Assembly: GCA_021818445.1 (NCBI GenBank)
Contig: JAKAEB010000028.1
Span: forward strand, 1-49,349
DNA length: 49,349 nt
Direction: 5' to 3'
From: Planctomycetota bacterium
GTDB lineage: Bacteria; Planctomycetota; Phycisphaerae; WQYP01
A program made the position numbers and the translations under genes. Below the pieces are notes generated by a model. The model saw only the letters and a list, made by a program, of their open reading frames with translations, had not been told where the DNA came from and ran no database searches. Below, one piece after another: positions 15,841-24,998 of the stretch (within the stretch, counting starts at the first letter, position 1; each line of letters opens with the position of its first letter).

Positions 15841-17808
15841 ATGTACTTGTTTTGCCGGATTAATTGGTGGAGTCGGCCGCTGTGTGTGATGCTGCTGGCG
15901 GCTGTCGGCGTCACGGCCGCTTCGGTGCCTGTGCGGGCGACCATGCCAGCGGTGACCGCCCGGGGAACGCAGTTCATGGCGGGAGGAAAGCCCATTACCT
16001 TTCGCGGCTGCAATCTGGGCTGCTGGCTGCTTTTTGAACCATGGATGCAGGGCTGGTCCTATCCGGATCAATACACGGTGTCACAAATACTCATCAAGCG
16101 GTTCGGCAAAGCGCAGGAACGCGCTATCATGCACACCTACCGCGCCAACTTTATCCGCAACCGCGATTTCCAGTTAATACGCCAATTTCATTTCAACCTT
16201 GTGCGCGTACCGTTCAATTACCAGCGGCTTGAGCATATGCATGCTCCGTATGCCCTGCGACGTCATCCGTTTTACTGGCTTGACCGGGCCGTTAAACTGG
16301 CCGCTAAAAATCATATTTATGTAATACTCGATATGCATGGTGCGCCCGGCCGCCAAAGCATTGACAACCCAACAGGACGGCGCGGCCGCGATCGGCTGTG
16401 GACCAGCGCCAAAGATCAGCATCGTTACATTGCCCTCTGGAAGCTCATCGCAAGGCACTTCCGTCGCAATACCGATGTGACGGGCTATGACCTGCTCAAT
16501 GAGCCTTACGGCAACTTCAGCGAGAATATGGCCCCCAAACTTCTCAAGCTGATGCCCCGTGTTTACCAGGCGGTACACTCGGTCGATCCCCATCACATCA
16601 TGTTCATGCCCAATTTGCTCTCGGGCTCGGTGCGTTTCTGGGGTTCGCCGGCGTCGCATGGCTGGAAAAATGTGGCCTATACCTCCCATTTCTACCCGGG
16701 GCTATTTGGTGCAACCCCGGGACTTGTAACGATGGCCCATTTTATGAAATGGCGATTGCCGCACTTTGAGGCATTTCTCAAGTCGGTGCATACACCCTTC
16801 CTGGTTGGCGAATTCAATGCCGTTCTCAATGAGAACGGTGGCCCGGCCATGATGCGCTACGAATATGACACGTTCGCCCGCTATCATTGGGCTGCCACCA
16901 TGTGGGCCTACAAACTGGTCAAGCCACAGGCCGGAGCGGGCGACAACAGTTGGTATATGGTTTCCAATAAAAATAAGTTACCCGTGATATCTCTTCGGAA
17001 AAGCAGCCTCGCCGCCATCATGGCGTATTGCCAATCAATGGGAACGATTCCACTGGCGATCAACAAACCGCTGCTGGCCGCACTCACATCCCAAAAACCA
17101 CCGGCAATCGATTGGCCGAACATCGGTCCCGCGCCGGTCTTTCCAAAATCCGCGCCGCGGCAAATCGCCATGCGCGGATGGAAGCAGGCGGATATCGGTG
17201 GAGCAAAACCCGGTGGCCAAAAACTTGCTCGGTCCGTATTGGATGTATTCGGCAGCGGATCAGATATCTTTAACCAGCATGATTCCTTCCATTACCTTTA
17301 CACCCGTGCCGCCCGGCATTGTGGCCTGACCGTGACTGTCCGCAGTTTGCTTTGGAGCAGTTCTTACGCCAAGGCGGGTATTATGCTCAGGGCCAATGCC
17401 CACCCTGACAGCCCTTTTGCCATGGTCAATGTTTTTCCGACGGATTCCATCGCATGGGTATGCCGTGCGAAAACTGGTGGTGGCACCAGCCAGAATCTGG
17501 TCTCCATACCGCAACTTCCTGTGCAAATTCGGCTGATACGCTCGGGCGGACGTGTTGTTGGATATTACCGCGCCCCGCACCATCCTTGGGTGCAGATCGG
17601 GTCCACGCATGCGGTGTCCATAATGGCGGCCCGGCATATCGGTTTGGCGGTGCTTAGTCATAACCCTGCGGTCTTAACCCGAGCCCAATTTTCAAATATT
17701 CGTCTGCAAGACGGACACGGGCACAATGAACGCTTTGCAGTCGATTCGCGGGTCAGGCATGGCCACCACATCAAGGCGGTGGCGGCTGTAGACCACGCCG
17801 CAGATTGA
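15841..17808 (+). CDS. Secreted glycoside hydrolase family 5-like protein with C-terminal lectin-like domain
   Basis: A 655-residue protein with a signal peptide (hydrophobic CVMLLAAVGVTAASVPVRA). The GH5-type barrel covers about 35-400: FRGCNLGCWLLFEPWM, LVRVPFNYQRLE, YVILDMHGAPG, the acid/base in LLNEPYGN (Glu221) and the nucleophile in FLVGEFNAV (Glu324). The arrangement resembles exo-beta-1,3-glucanase-like GH5 proteins, but the substrate cannot be assigned. Residues 440-635 look like a beta-sandwich of the DUF1349/concanavalin type (GWKQADIGG, VFGSGSDIF, YAKAGIMLRAN, VGYYRAPHHPWVQIGS). The only upstream Shine-Dalgarno candidate, AAGGAG, is one base from the ATG at 15841, unusually close. 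It is probably cotranscribed with the pseudopilin-like gene and may be under the XylR-like regulator. Confidence 0.9.
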   Translation: MYLFCRINWWSRPLCVMLLAAVGVTAASVPVRATMPAVTARGTQFMAGGKPITFRGCNLGCWLLFEPWMQGWSYPDQYTVSQILIKRFGKAQERAIMHTYRANFIRNRDFQLIRQFHFNLVRVPFNYQRLEHMHAPYALRRHPFYWLDRAVKLAAKNHIYVILDMHGAPGRQSIDNPTGRRGRDRLWTSAKDQHRYIALWKLIARHFRRNTDVTGYDLLNEPYGNFSENMAPKLLKLMPRVYQAVHSVDPHHIMFMPNLLSGSVRFWGSPASHGWKNVAYTSHFYPGLFGATPGLVTMAHFMKWRLPHFEAFLKSVHTPFLVGEFNAVLNENGGPAMMRYEYDTFARYHWAATMWAYKLVKPQAGAGDNSWYMVSNKNKLPVISLRKSSLAAIMAYCQSMGTIPLAINKPLLAALTSQKPPAIDWPNIGPAPVFPKSAPRQIAMRGWKQADIGGAKPGGQKLARSVLDVFGSGSDIFNQHDSFHYLYTRAARHCGLTVTVRSLLWSSSYAKAGIMLRANAHPDSPFAMVNVFPTDSIAWVCRAKTGGGTSQNLVSIPQLPVQIRLIRSGGRVVGYYRAPHHPWVQIGSTHAVSIMAARHIGLAVLSHNPAVLTRAQFSNIRLQDGHGHNERFAVDSRVRHGHHIKAVAAVDHAAD

Positions 17809-17978
17809 GTGGTTTTGTTCCCCGCTAGCGCCGGTGCGCAGCGGCATCGGCAGGCGGGATCACTGGCGAGAGGCAGAAAAGAGCAAGCTGGCGGCATAGC
17901 CGTCCGACGCCTGTGATTGATGGGCAGCGTGGTGCTGCTTATTGGTTGTTTGTTCTTTTCTGTTATCGGAGGAATTTT

Positions 17979-18869
17979 ATGAAACACCTTCTCTCTTTCG
18001 CTTTACTGGCCGGCGCAACGGCCGTGGTTTTTGCCGGCACTGCGGCTACGGCGTCGACCATCGCCCCCATCGCCAGCGACACCGCATCCAATTATGTATC
18101 GCTTAGTGGCTTCAATGGTAATAACGAAGGCACGGGCTTTGGTGCGTGGAATGTCAACTTTGCCTACACCGGACCAAGCGGTGGCGGCGGTGGTGGTGGC
18201 AGCTTTGTCAATACCTCCAGCGGCCTTCCCGGTTCCGATGCATTCGATATCTACGTTTATCCCGGCTCCGGAGGCGATACCGGACTCAACACCGACATCA
18301 CGACCGCCACCCGATCATTTACTTCGCCGCTGGCACCGAACCAGACCTTCACCACCGATTTGTATCTCAACAACGGCAATCAGAATCCGGCCTTGGCCAA
18401 TACCAGTCCCACGACAGCCGATTCCAATCTTGGTTTTTCGCTGCTCGATTCCAGCGGTAATGTGCTCTTTTCAATGACAGCGTTTGGCGGCGGCGAATAT
18501 TGGGCACAGGACGCCACCAATGGCGGAGCATATTTTGAACCGGCATCGGGAAATATCCTCTACAACTATCACGCCGATGATACGTTCGCCTTTTCGCTGC
18601 TCAATTCCAACGGTGACTACAGCATGACCGTCTCCGGAAACACCGGAACCGGTTCGCCCGTCACTTTTACAGGCCAAATCAGCATGGCCAGCGGTGGCCC
18701 CGCCGCCGTACAATATTTTGATAACAACGGCGGCAACGGCAGTGATGTGCAGTGGAGCGCGATGTCCGTTACCAATAGTGCGCCCACGCCGGAACCAACC
18801 TCGGTGGCACTCTTCGGTGTTGCTGGTGGCGGCCTGCTTTTATTTGGTCGCCGCCGAAAATTGGCGTAA
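17979..18869 (+). CDS. PEP-CTERM sorting-signal protein with GTGFGAW motif
   Basis: A 296-residue exported protein. The start at 17979 (MKHLLSFALLAGATAVVFAG) has GGAGG upstream and gives a clean signal peptide; an earlier in-frame ATG at 17913 lacks this. The mature part is Gly/Ser/Thr/Asn-rich with NEGTGFGAWNV near 45. The C-terminus is TPEPTSVALFGVAGG, a hydrophobic stretch and GRRRKLA, a PEP-CTERM type signal expected to be processed by an exosortase; no exosortase gene is in the window. It is a paralogue of the protein at 24999-25835. The 170-bp leader contains GAGCAAG at 17881-17887, the same motif found in the other PEP-CTERM leaders. A terminator follows. Confidence 0.85.
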   Translation: MKHLLSFALLAGATAVVFAGTAATASTIAPIASDTASNYVSLSGFNGNNEGTGFGAWNVNFAYTGPSGGGGGGGSFVNTSSGLPGSDAFDIYVYPGSGGDTGLNTDITTATRSFTSPLAPNQTFTTDLYLNNGNQNPALANTSPTTADSNLGFSLLDSSGNVLFSMTAFGGGEYWAQDATNGGAYFEPASGNILYNYHADDTFAFSLLNSNGDYSMTVSGNTGTGSPVTFTGQISMASGGPAAVQYFDNNGGNGSDVQWSAMSVTNSAPTPEPTSVALFGVAGGGLLLFGRRRKLA

Positions 18870-18930
18870 GGCCACAGCCCAAAAACGCCTGCCTGCCAAT
18901 ATTTAAGGCATCGCAGGCAATTTACCCCTT

Positions 18931-18992
18931 AGCCATCGGCTTGAGACTCCCGGTGTGTGTTTTCCACCGCAACCAAGCCGATGGCTTTTTTC
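18931..18992 (+). terminator. Rho-independent terminator after PEP-CTERM gene
   Basis: Arms AGCCATCGGCTTG (18931-18943) and CAAGCCGATGGCT (18974-18986) are perfectly complementary over 13 bp with a 30-base loop, followed by a T run. Confidence 0.8.
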
Positions 18993-19147
18993 TTGTCCGC
19001 CGCCGAGCCCCCACTTTGCCCGCAGGAAAAAAGATGGGCATGCATTTTTGCACCCCTGCCGTCGCCGATGTACACTCACGTCTGGTCGTTGTTTTTTAAT
19101 GTTCCGCATGTCGGGGTTTGCAAAGATTGCTTGAATCGCTGGTGCTG

Positions 19148-19756
19148 ATGGCGTTTCTTATTGCCGCGCTGGCCGGTTTATTATGCGGCGCATGGTGGTC
19201 TGCGCAATTGGGTCGCCGTCAGGGGGCGGTTGCCGCCACCATCAAACGAACCTTTCATCGTCCACATAAGCTCATGCACCATGTTACGTTGCCAATCCGC
19301 ACCGGCACCACTGAAATTGATCACATCATCGTGGCCGACACCGGCGTGTTCGTCATTGAAGCCAAGCATTACAGCGGATGGGTTTTTGGCAGCGCGGGCG
19401 ACGCCAAGTGGACACAGGTACTCTACCGGACCCGTCGGCAGTTTCAGAATCCGGTTCGGCAAAATTATGGCCACATCAAGGCCATCCAGGCATTATCCAG
19501 CTTTCCCGATCAGCACTATATATCGGTGGTAGTGTTTACGGGCACGGCTCAACTTAAAACCGACATGGGCCCGGGTGTTATTCACCTTGCCCAACTTGGC
19601 GATTTTCTTAATGCACCCCGCCCGGTCGTGTTCACCCGCGACCAGATGGCGTTGATCGTCGGTCGCATCGAATTATCGCGCCTCGATCGGTCGGCTGAAA
19701 CCGATGAGCAGCACATCAACAATGTGCAAAATCGTCTGCAACGCCGACATCGGTAA
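19148..19756 (+). CDS. NERD domain protein, membrane-anchored
   Basis: A 202-residue protein from the ATG at 19148; TTG codons at 19118 and 19127 are alternatives and none has a strong ribosome-binding site. The first 20 residues form a membrane helix. Residues about 45-160 are a NERD (nuclease-related) domain: TGTTEIDHIIVADTGVFVIEAK followed by HYSGWVFG, QFQNPVRQN, and FTG near 135. The D and ExK positions needed for a restriction-endonuclease-like active site are present. NERD proteins are suspected nucleases in DNA processing or defence. The SNF2/SWIM gene follows on the same strand 190 bp later. Confidence 0.8.
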   Translation: MAFLIAALAGLLCGAWWSAQLGRRQGAVAATIKRTFHRPHKLMHHVTLPIRTGTTEIDHIIVADTGVFVIEAKHYSGWVFGSAGDAKWTQVLYRTRRQFQNPVRQNYGHIKAIQALSSFPDQHYISVVVFTGTAQLKTDMGPGVIHLAQLGDFLNAPRPVVFTRDQMALIVGRIELSRLDRSAETDEQHINNVQNRLQRRHR

Positions 19757-19947
19757 CGTCGAATTGCCTTCCACTGCGCGTCCAGCCGCATGCGCCCGGT
19801 TGTGGGGGCGGCTCGGTCGCGATACAGCGCGATGATTAAAGCGCGGTGCGAGCCCGCATTCAAAAGAACCGCCGCCAGCGGAATTATTTGTCGCGAACGG
19901 ATTGCGGGCATACACTTTTGGCAGGTAAATGGAATCGGGACTGCAGA

Positions 19948-22900
19948 ATGCCAAAAGTCGACTTGGGAAAAATCCGAAAGCACATTTCAAGCGAAGCTCT
20001 CGACGGTGGATTCGCATTTTACAAAGAAAAAAAAGTCACCCATGAAAGCGTTGACATATCTACCGGGATCATCACGGCCCGAGTCGGTGCAAAATGGCCG
20101 GATTCACTTGCCGTCCGGATTACCGTCGGCACCGAGAATGGCCAACTATCATCTCTGGCCACCACCTGTCAATGCGGTAGCACTGTGCCTTGCAGCCATG
20201 TGGCAGCCGTCCTGATTGCCATCGGCGGCTGGGATGTTATTGCGGAGTTTGCCGAGGAGGTGGCCGCGCCGGATGGCGGGCATTACCGCATTGAGGTTTC
20301 GCGGACGGAGCCGCTGTTTCCATCCGATTTTTCCAATTTACCGCCGCCATATACGATGACGGACCTCGGTGATTCGATCGATGCCCTGCCACCCGAGATT
20401 CGCGACTGGCAAAATCGTTTGGCCGTGAGTCACGTGGCTGAAAATCCCGCGGCGGTGGCAAATGCAGGCCGGAAGAACGTTATTATTTTTATACTGATGC
20501 CAACAGGAAATGCTGATGGCTATGAGTTGAAAATTGAATTTTTCCGGGCGTCCGTTCGCAAGGACGGATCGTATGGACGGCTCGATCAATTTGACCCTTA
20601 TTACGGCACCTACTCTCCAGATGTCGTCGCGAGGGAGGATAAAAGTATTTTCCGATTGTTGGCTGGTTTCGCCGTGCGAAATGGCTATCTGACGTCGGTG
20701 ATATCGGACGAATTTACCACCCAGACTCTCCAGAAAATTGTCGGCACGGGAAGGTGCTACTTCAAGGATCCGTTTCGTCCGCCACTAAAGTGGAGTGAAT
20801 TGAGAAAGGCTGCTCCAAGCTGGACCATTGATGACGATTGCAAACTTCACACATGTTTGACGGTAGATCCGCCCGCGGCGGTATTCATGGGGCAGCCACT
20901 CATCTATCTGGACGTTGAAAATAACCTCATCGGTTTTGCTGAAACTGATATGCCGAATGCGATCGCGCTGCAATGGCTATCCGCTCCGACAATTGATCCT
21001 AAGTACCAGGTGCCCGTCGCAGAATTTGCCCGGGCGCGCTCGTTGCCACCGCCGCCGCCACTGCCCGAGGCCGAAATCATATCCGATGCGCCACGACCGA
21101 GGCTGAGGCTGTTCAGTGCGAGTAACAGGCAGACCGACGGCGTTGATTCTGTCGTCGTATCATCACGAACCCATGACCATTGGGCCCGGGTGTGGTTTGA
21201 TTACGGCCCCGTCTCCATTCAACCTATGATGAAGTCGGCAGCCGTCATTGATCGTCGCATCGGCGAAAAACGCTACAAGGTTCGCCGCGACCGACTGGCC
21301 GAGGACACGCGATTGACCGAGCTCAGGCAGACGGCACTTACAAATGCCACGGTAATTCCCGCCCCATTGAAGGATGGCTCGATCGCGCCTTCCAACTGGT
21401 TGCTTTCTAATAATCGCATAGCCGACTGGAAGGCATGGATCGATCAATGGGTTCCAAAACTGGAGTCATCCGGCTGGGTAGTGGAATTTGACCGATCATG
21501 CGTGCTGCGCCAAGTTGGGGTAGACGACTGGTTTCTTGATACACCGGATTCTGATCACGCAGGCAATGACTGGTTTAATATTGACCTCGGTATCGTGGTC
21601 GAAGGCCAGCGTGTGAGTCTGTTGCCGGTACTGCGAAAAATATTCTCCGACCCTGACTATCTCTCCGCCGTAAAAGAGGGAAAAAAGACGGTAACGGTGA
21701 TGCTGGCAGGCCGGTGCAGTGTCAAGATGCCCACCGAGCGGCTCGAAAAGATACGCGAGATGCTTACCGAGCTTTTTTCCATCAATGGCAACCCGGACGA
21801 CCTTTTGGTGGTGGACCGTTTGCGGGCCGCCGAGTTTGCAGGAGTGGACGGATGGCGTTGGACGGGTAGTCAACGCGTGTATGACCTGGCTAATAAGCTC
21901 AAGGGGCCGAAGTCGCTGTCTGTTTCGCCGCCCGCCCAGCTCAATGCCACGCTGCGGCCGTACCAGTTGGAGGGCCTGACTTGGCTGCAGTTCCTGCGCG
22001 AATCGGATCTCGCCGGCGTGCTGGCTGACGACATGGGGCTGGGTAAGACGATCCAGGCACTGGCGCATCTGCTGACAGAAAAGGTCGCTGGCCGTCTCGA
22101 CCGACCCTCTCTGGTCGTAGCCCCAACCAGCCTGATGGGCAACTGGCGCAACGAAACCCGGCGCTTTGCACCCGATTTACGCCTGCTGGTGCTTCACGGC
22201 TCGGCGCGGCACGAACACTTTGAAAAGCTTTCGGACTATGACCTCATCGTCACCAGCTATTCGTTGCTGCATCGAGACCGCGATGTCTTGACGCAACAGC
22301 CCTATCATCTTGTGATTTTGGATGAGGCCCAGACGATCAAAAATCCGTCGACACTTTTTGCCCAGGCGGCACGCAAACTCAGTACGCGGCACCGCTTGGC
22401 GCTCACCGGCACACCGATGGAAAATCATCTTGGTGAATTGTGGGCAATTTTTGATTTCCTCATGCCCGGCTTCCTTGGAAATCGGCGGCAGTTCACCAAA
22501 CTCTTCCGCGATCCTATTGAAAAGGGAAACGACCAGAAACGTCGCCAGACCTTGGCTCGGCGTGTTGCACCACTGATTCTTCGCCGTCGTAAAAGCGAAG
22601 TGGCAATCGAACTGCCGCCCAAAAATGAAATGGTGCAGTCCATTGAACTTGCAGGTGCCCAGCGCGATCTTTATGAAAGTATTCGTATTTCCTTGGAAAG
22701 CCGCGTGCGCGAGCAAATTGCCGATCTCGGCCTGGCCAAATCGCACATTGTCATTCTTGATGCCTTGCTTAAACTCCGTCAGGTCTGCTGCGACCCGCGC
22801 TTGCTGAATATTCCCAGCGCCCGGAACGTAGAAGAATCCGCCAAACTGGAATGGCTTGTACAGACGCTGCCATCAATGGTGGAAGATGGCCGGAAAATTT

Positions 22901-23349
22901 TATTGTTTTCCCAGTTCACAAGCATGCTGGACCTCATCGAGCATAAACTTTACGGGCTGAGGATACCCTTCGTACGCCTGACAGGCAGAACGCGCGATCG
23001 TGAAACACCCGTGCAGGAATTTCAAAATGGGAAAGTGCCCGTGTTTTTGATCAGCCTCAAGGCGGGCGGTACCGGGCTTAATCTGACTGCCGCCGACACG
23101 GTGATTCATTACGACCCTTGGTGGAATCCGGCAGTTGAGAATCAGGCCACCGATCGCGCTCACCGCATTGGGCAGGATAAGACGGTGTTTGTATACAAAC
23201 TGATCACGCTGGGTACTGTGGAGGAAAAGATCCGTGCGCTCCAGCAGCGAAAGGCGGAATTGGTGGCCGCACTGCTGGACGAAAGTGGTCATTCCCCACT
23301 GAAAATCGGTGAGGACGAATTGCGGGCGCTCTTCGCACCGTTGCAATAA
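19948..23349 (+). CDS. SWIM zinc-finger SNF2-family helicase-like ATPase
   Basis: A 1133-residue protein from the ATG at 19948; upstream in-frame codons read into non-coding sequence. A SWIM-type zinc finger lies near residues 74-86 (CQCGS...CSHV). The middle is a poorly conserved SNF2-associated region. The SNF2 ATPase begins about residue 665: Walker A DMGLGKT (about 695), TSLMGNW, DEAQTIKN (about 792), LTGTPMEN, then the helicase C part with FSQFTSMLD, ISLKAGGTGLNL and the motif VI QATDRAHRIGQ. Such proteins translocate along DNA and remodel bound proteins; the specific partner is unknown. Frame and motifs look intact. The gene is convergent with fic, 40 bp apart. Confidence 0.93.
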   Translation: MPKVDLGKIRKHISSEALDGGFAFYKEKKVTHESVDISTGIITARVGAKWPDSLAVRITVGTENGQLSSLATTCQCGSTVPCSHVAAVLIAIGGWDVIAEFAEEVAAPDGGHYRIEVSRTEPLFPSDFSNLPPPYTMTDLGDSIDALPPEIRDWQNRLAVSHVAENPAAVANAGRKNVIIFILMPTGNADGYELKIEFFRASVRKDGSYGRLDQFDPYYGTYSPDVVAREDKSIFRLLAGFAVRNGYLTSVISDEFTTQTLQKIVGTGRCYFKDPFRPPLKWSELRKAAPSWTIDDDCKLHTCLTVDPPAAVFMGQPLIYLDVENNLIGFAETDMPNAIALQWLSAPTIDPKYQVPVAEFARARSLPPPPPLPEAEIISDAPRPRLRLFSASNRQTDGVDSVVVSSRTHDHWARVWFDYGPVSIQPMMKSAAVIDRRIGEKRYKVRRDRLAEDTRLTELRQTALTNATVIPAPLKDGSIAPSNWLLSNNRIADWKAWIDQWVPKLESSGWVVEFDRSCVLRQVGVDDWFLDTPDSDHAGNDWFNIDLGIVVEGQRVSLLPVLRKIFSDPDYLSAVKEGKKTVTVMLAGRCSVKMPTERLEKIREMLTELFSINGNPDDLLVVDRLRAAEFAGVDGWRWTGSQRVYDLANKLKGPKSLSVSPPAQLNATLRPYQLEGLTWLQFLRESDLAGVLADDMGLGKTIQALAHLLTEKVAGRLDRPSLVVAPTSLMGNWRNETRRFAPDLRLLVLHGSARHEHFEKLSDYDLIVTSYSLLHRDRDVLTQQPYHLVILDEAQTIKNPSTLFAQAARKLSTRHRLALTGTPMENHLGELWAIFDFLMPGFLGNRRQFTKLFRDPIEKGNDQKRRQTLARRVAPLILRRRKSEVAIELPPKNEMVQSIELAGAQRDLYESIRISLESRVREQIADLGLAKSHIVILDALLKLRQVCCDPRLLNIPSARNVEESAKLEWLVQTLPSMVEDGRKILLFSQFTSMLDLIEHKLYGLRIPFVRLTGRTRDRETPVQEFQNGKVPVFLISLKAGGTGLNLTAADTVIHYDPWWNPAVENQATDRAHRIGQDKTVFVYKLITLGTVEEKIRALQQRKAELVAALLDESGHSPLKIGEDELRALFAPLQ

Positions 23350-23389
23350 AGCCCCAAGATGGCAACCGGAGGAAGATATTGGTGACGGC

Positions 23390-24568
23390 TCATCTGGCGT
23401 CGGTCGCGGCACGCATATCCCCTTCCAGCGTGTCAATAAAACCCCGGTAGCAGAAAAGGCGGTCCCTGTCGCGACCGGTTATTTCTTCCAATAAGCCGAT
23501 CTTCATCATCTCTCCAATACATTTTGCTGCGGTCACGATACTCACACCAGCCAACTTGGCAATTTCCGCCACCGACGCCACCGGACGTTTTGAAAATCCC
23601 TCAAGTGCTCGAATGGCGCTCGCTGATTGGCGCCCAAGGTTTCCCAAGCGACTCCGATCATCATCCAGCAATCTATTAATGTTTGTCACAGTTTGGAATG
23701 CCTCCTTTGCCGTTTCAGACACAGCGAGGAAGAAAAATTCCAACCAGTCTTCCCATACGCCATTCATCCGGACATTCATCAGGTGTTGATAGTATTCCTC
23801 GCGGTGCTTCTTAAAATACATGCTAAGGTACAGCAAGGGTTGCCTCAGCACCTTTTGCTCATGAAGGATAAGCGTTATGAGCATCCGGCCAAGCCTTCCG
23901 TTGCCATCAAGAAACGGGTGAATAGTTTCGAATTGCACATGGGAAAGCGCAGCTTTTATCAACGGTGGCGATGATATCGGATCATCATGCCAATATTTTT
24001 CCAAAGTTCCCATCGCCTCCATCAGCGCGGATGCTGGCGGCGGAACAAACGCTGCGTTTCCCGGTCGCGTGCCGCCGACCCAGTTCTGGCTCCTCCTGAA
24101 CGCCCCCGGAGTCGCACCGCTGGAACCTCGACCGGAAACAAGCAGTTTTTCGTGCATTTCCCGCACGAGCCTCAGCGATAGCGGAAATCCGTTACTAAGA
24201 CGGTGCACACCATGATTGATCGCTTTAAGATAGTTGCTTACTTCCGCCACATCGGTGCTCGGAGTGTTCTGGCCATTGGACGCTTCGAACTGGAATAATT
24301 CTGATAAGGATGATTGAGTACCCTCAATCATCGATGAGAGCAGTGCTTCCTTTTTGAGGTAAGCATAAATAAATCTGTCGGGGGATGGCACCAGGACACT
24401 GATTGTGTCGAGCCGTCCAAGATTCACCAGCGCATCACTGTATAGCGCGTGAAGCGAGCCGGAGAAGTTGACGGGTGGGTCCGGCGGTAACGGCTTGGGA
24501 ATAAATGCCCGTACCTCTTCGTCGCTGTGCGAAATGATCAAAAAATTACCTTGCAGGCCGCGCTCCAT
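23390..24568 (-). CDS. Fic family protein with inhibitory helix and winged-helix domain
   Basis: A 392-residue protein. The Fic catalytic loop HPFLDGNGRLGR (217-228) is complete, so AMP or other nucleotide transfer to a target hydroxyl is expected. The N-terminal part carries an inhibitory motif of the S-x3-E-G form at Ser78-Glu82-Gly83 (SSMIEG), which in class II Fic proteins folds into the active site and keeps the enzyme off. The C-terminus (about 305-392) has a winged helix-turn-helix (PVASVAEIAKLAGVSIVTAAKC), consistent with DNA binding. The ATG at 24568 is preceded by a weak ribosome-binding site. The palindromes upstream are candidate sites for autoregulation. No FicX-like antitoxin gene is adjacent, as the inhibitor is in cis. 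Confidence 0.93.
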   Translation of the reverse strand: MERGLQGNFLIISHSDEEVRAFIPKPLPPDPPVNFSGSLHALYSDALVNLGRLDTISVLVPSPDRFIYAYLKKEALLSSMIEGTQSSLSELFQFEASNGQNTPSTDVAEVSNYLKAINHGVHRLSNGFPLSLRLVREMHEKLLVSGRGSSGATPGAFRRSQNWVGGTRPGNAAFVPPPASALMEAMGTLEKYWHDDPISSPPLIKAALSHVQFETIHPFLDGNGRLGRMLITLILHEQKVLRQPLLYLSMYFKKHREEYYQHLMNVRMNGVWEDWLEFFFLAVSETAKEAFQTVTNINRLLDDDRSRLGNLGRQSASAIRALEGFSKRPVASVAEIAKLAGVSIVTAAKCIGEMMKIGLLEEITGRDRDRLFCYRGFIDTLEGDMRAATDAR

Positions 24569-24588
24569 GAAGGAATCTTAATTCACAT

Positions 24589-24641
24589 CCTTAATTAACG
24601 CGAGTCGTTAATTAAGGAAATGGCCTCATCCTTAAATAACG
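24589..24641 (-). promoter_or_regulatory. Palindromic operator upstream of fic
   Basis: Arms CCTTAATTAACG (24589-24600) and CGTTAATTAAGG (24606-24617) form a perfect 12-bp inverted repeat with a 5-bp spacer. A third near-copy, CCTTAAATAACG, lies at 24630-24641 in direct orientation to the first. The group sits 20-75 bp before the fic start codon. The winged-helix domain of Fic itself is a natural candidate ligand; this is inferred. Confidence 0.7.
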
Positions 24642-24668
24642 TTTCCTTATAATCATTAAAATGAACAT

Positions 24669-24932
24669 TGTTTCCACTAAAACGTTATATCGTCGGCTGA
24701 AAAGACGTTGACGGCCTATAGACCCCATGCCGTGCATTGCGTCCGACCAAAGCTGCGCTCATGCAAGCAATCCTGCGCCCGTGCTGATGGATAAAACTTA
24801 CGCGACCACAATTGGTCGCTATGCCAGTCGGTGGCGCATGGGTGGGAAACTCAAGTAATAAAATTAAAATATCACGCCCCCCCCCATAATCTGCCAGTTA
24901 GTGGGCTTGTTCAGTCGCAGGCAAACTCGTGC
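24669..24932. other. Intergenic region between fic promoter and PEP-CTERM terminator
   Basis: No coding sequence is supported. A perfect 7-bp inverted repeat, GCGACCA and TGGTCGC, with spacer CAAT is at 24802-24819, and a run of nine or so C residues is near 24880. The inverted repeat has no T run, so it is more likely a protein-binding site or hairpin than a terminator. Confidence 0.4.
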
Positions 24933-24970
24933 AAAAAAAAGCGGCGGGTGCGGATGGGCCCGCACTCGCC
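24933..24970 (-). terminator. Rho-independent terminator of PEP-CTERM-like gene
   Basis: Read on the minus strand, a GGCG-A-GTGCGG arm pairs with CCGCAC-C-CGCC around a short loop and is followed by a run of eight T residues shortly after. It lies about 30 bp after the stop of the gene at 24999-25835. Confidence 0.85.
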
Positions 24971-24998
24971 ACTAGAGAAACACCCAAATGCAGAAACG

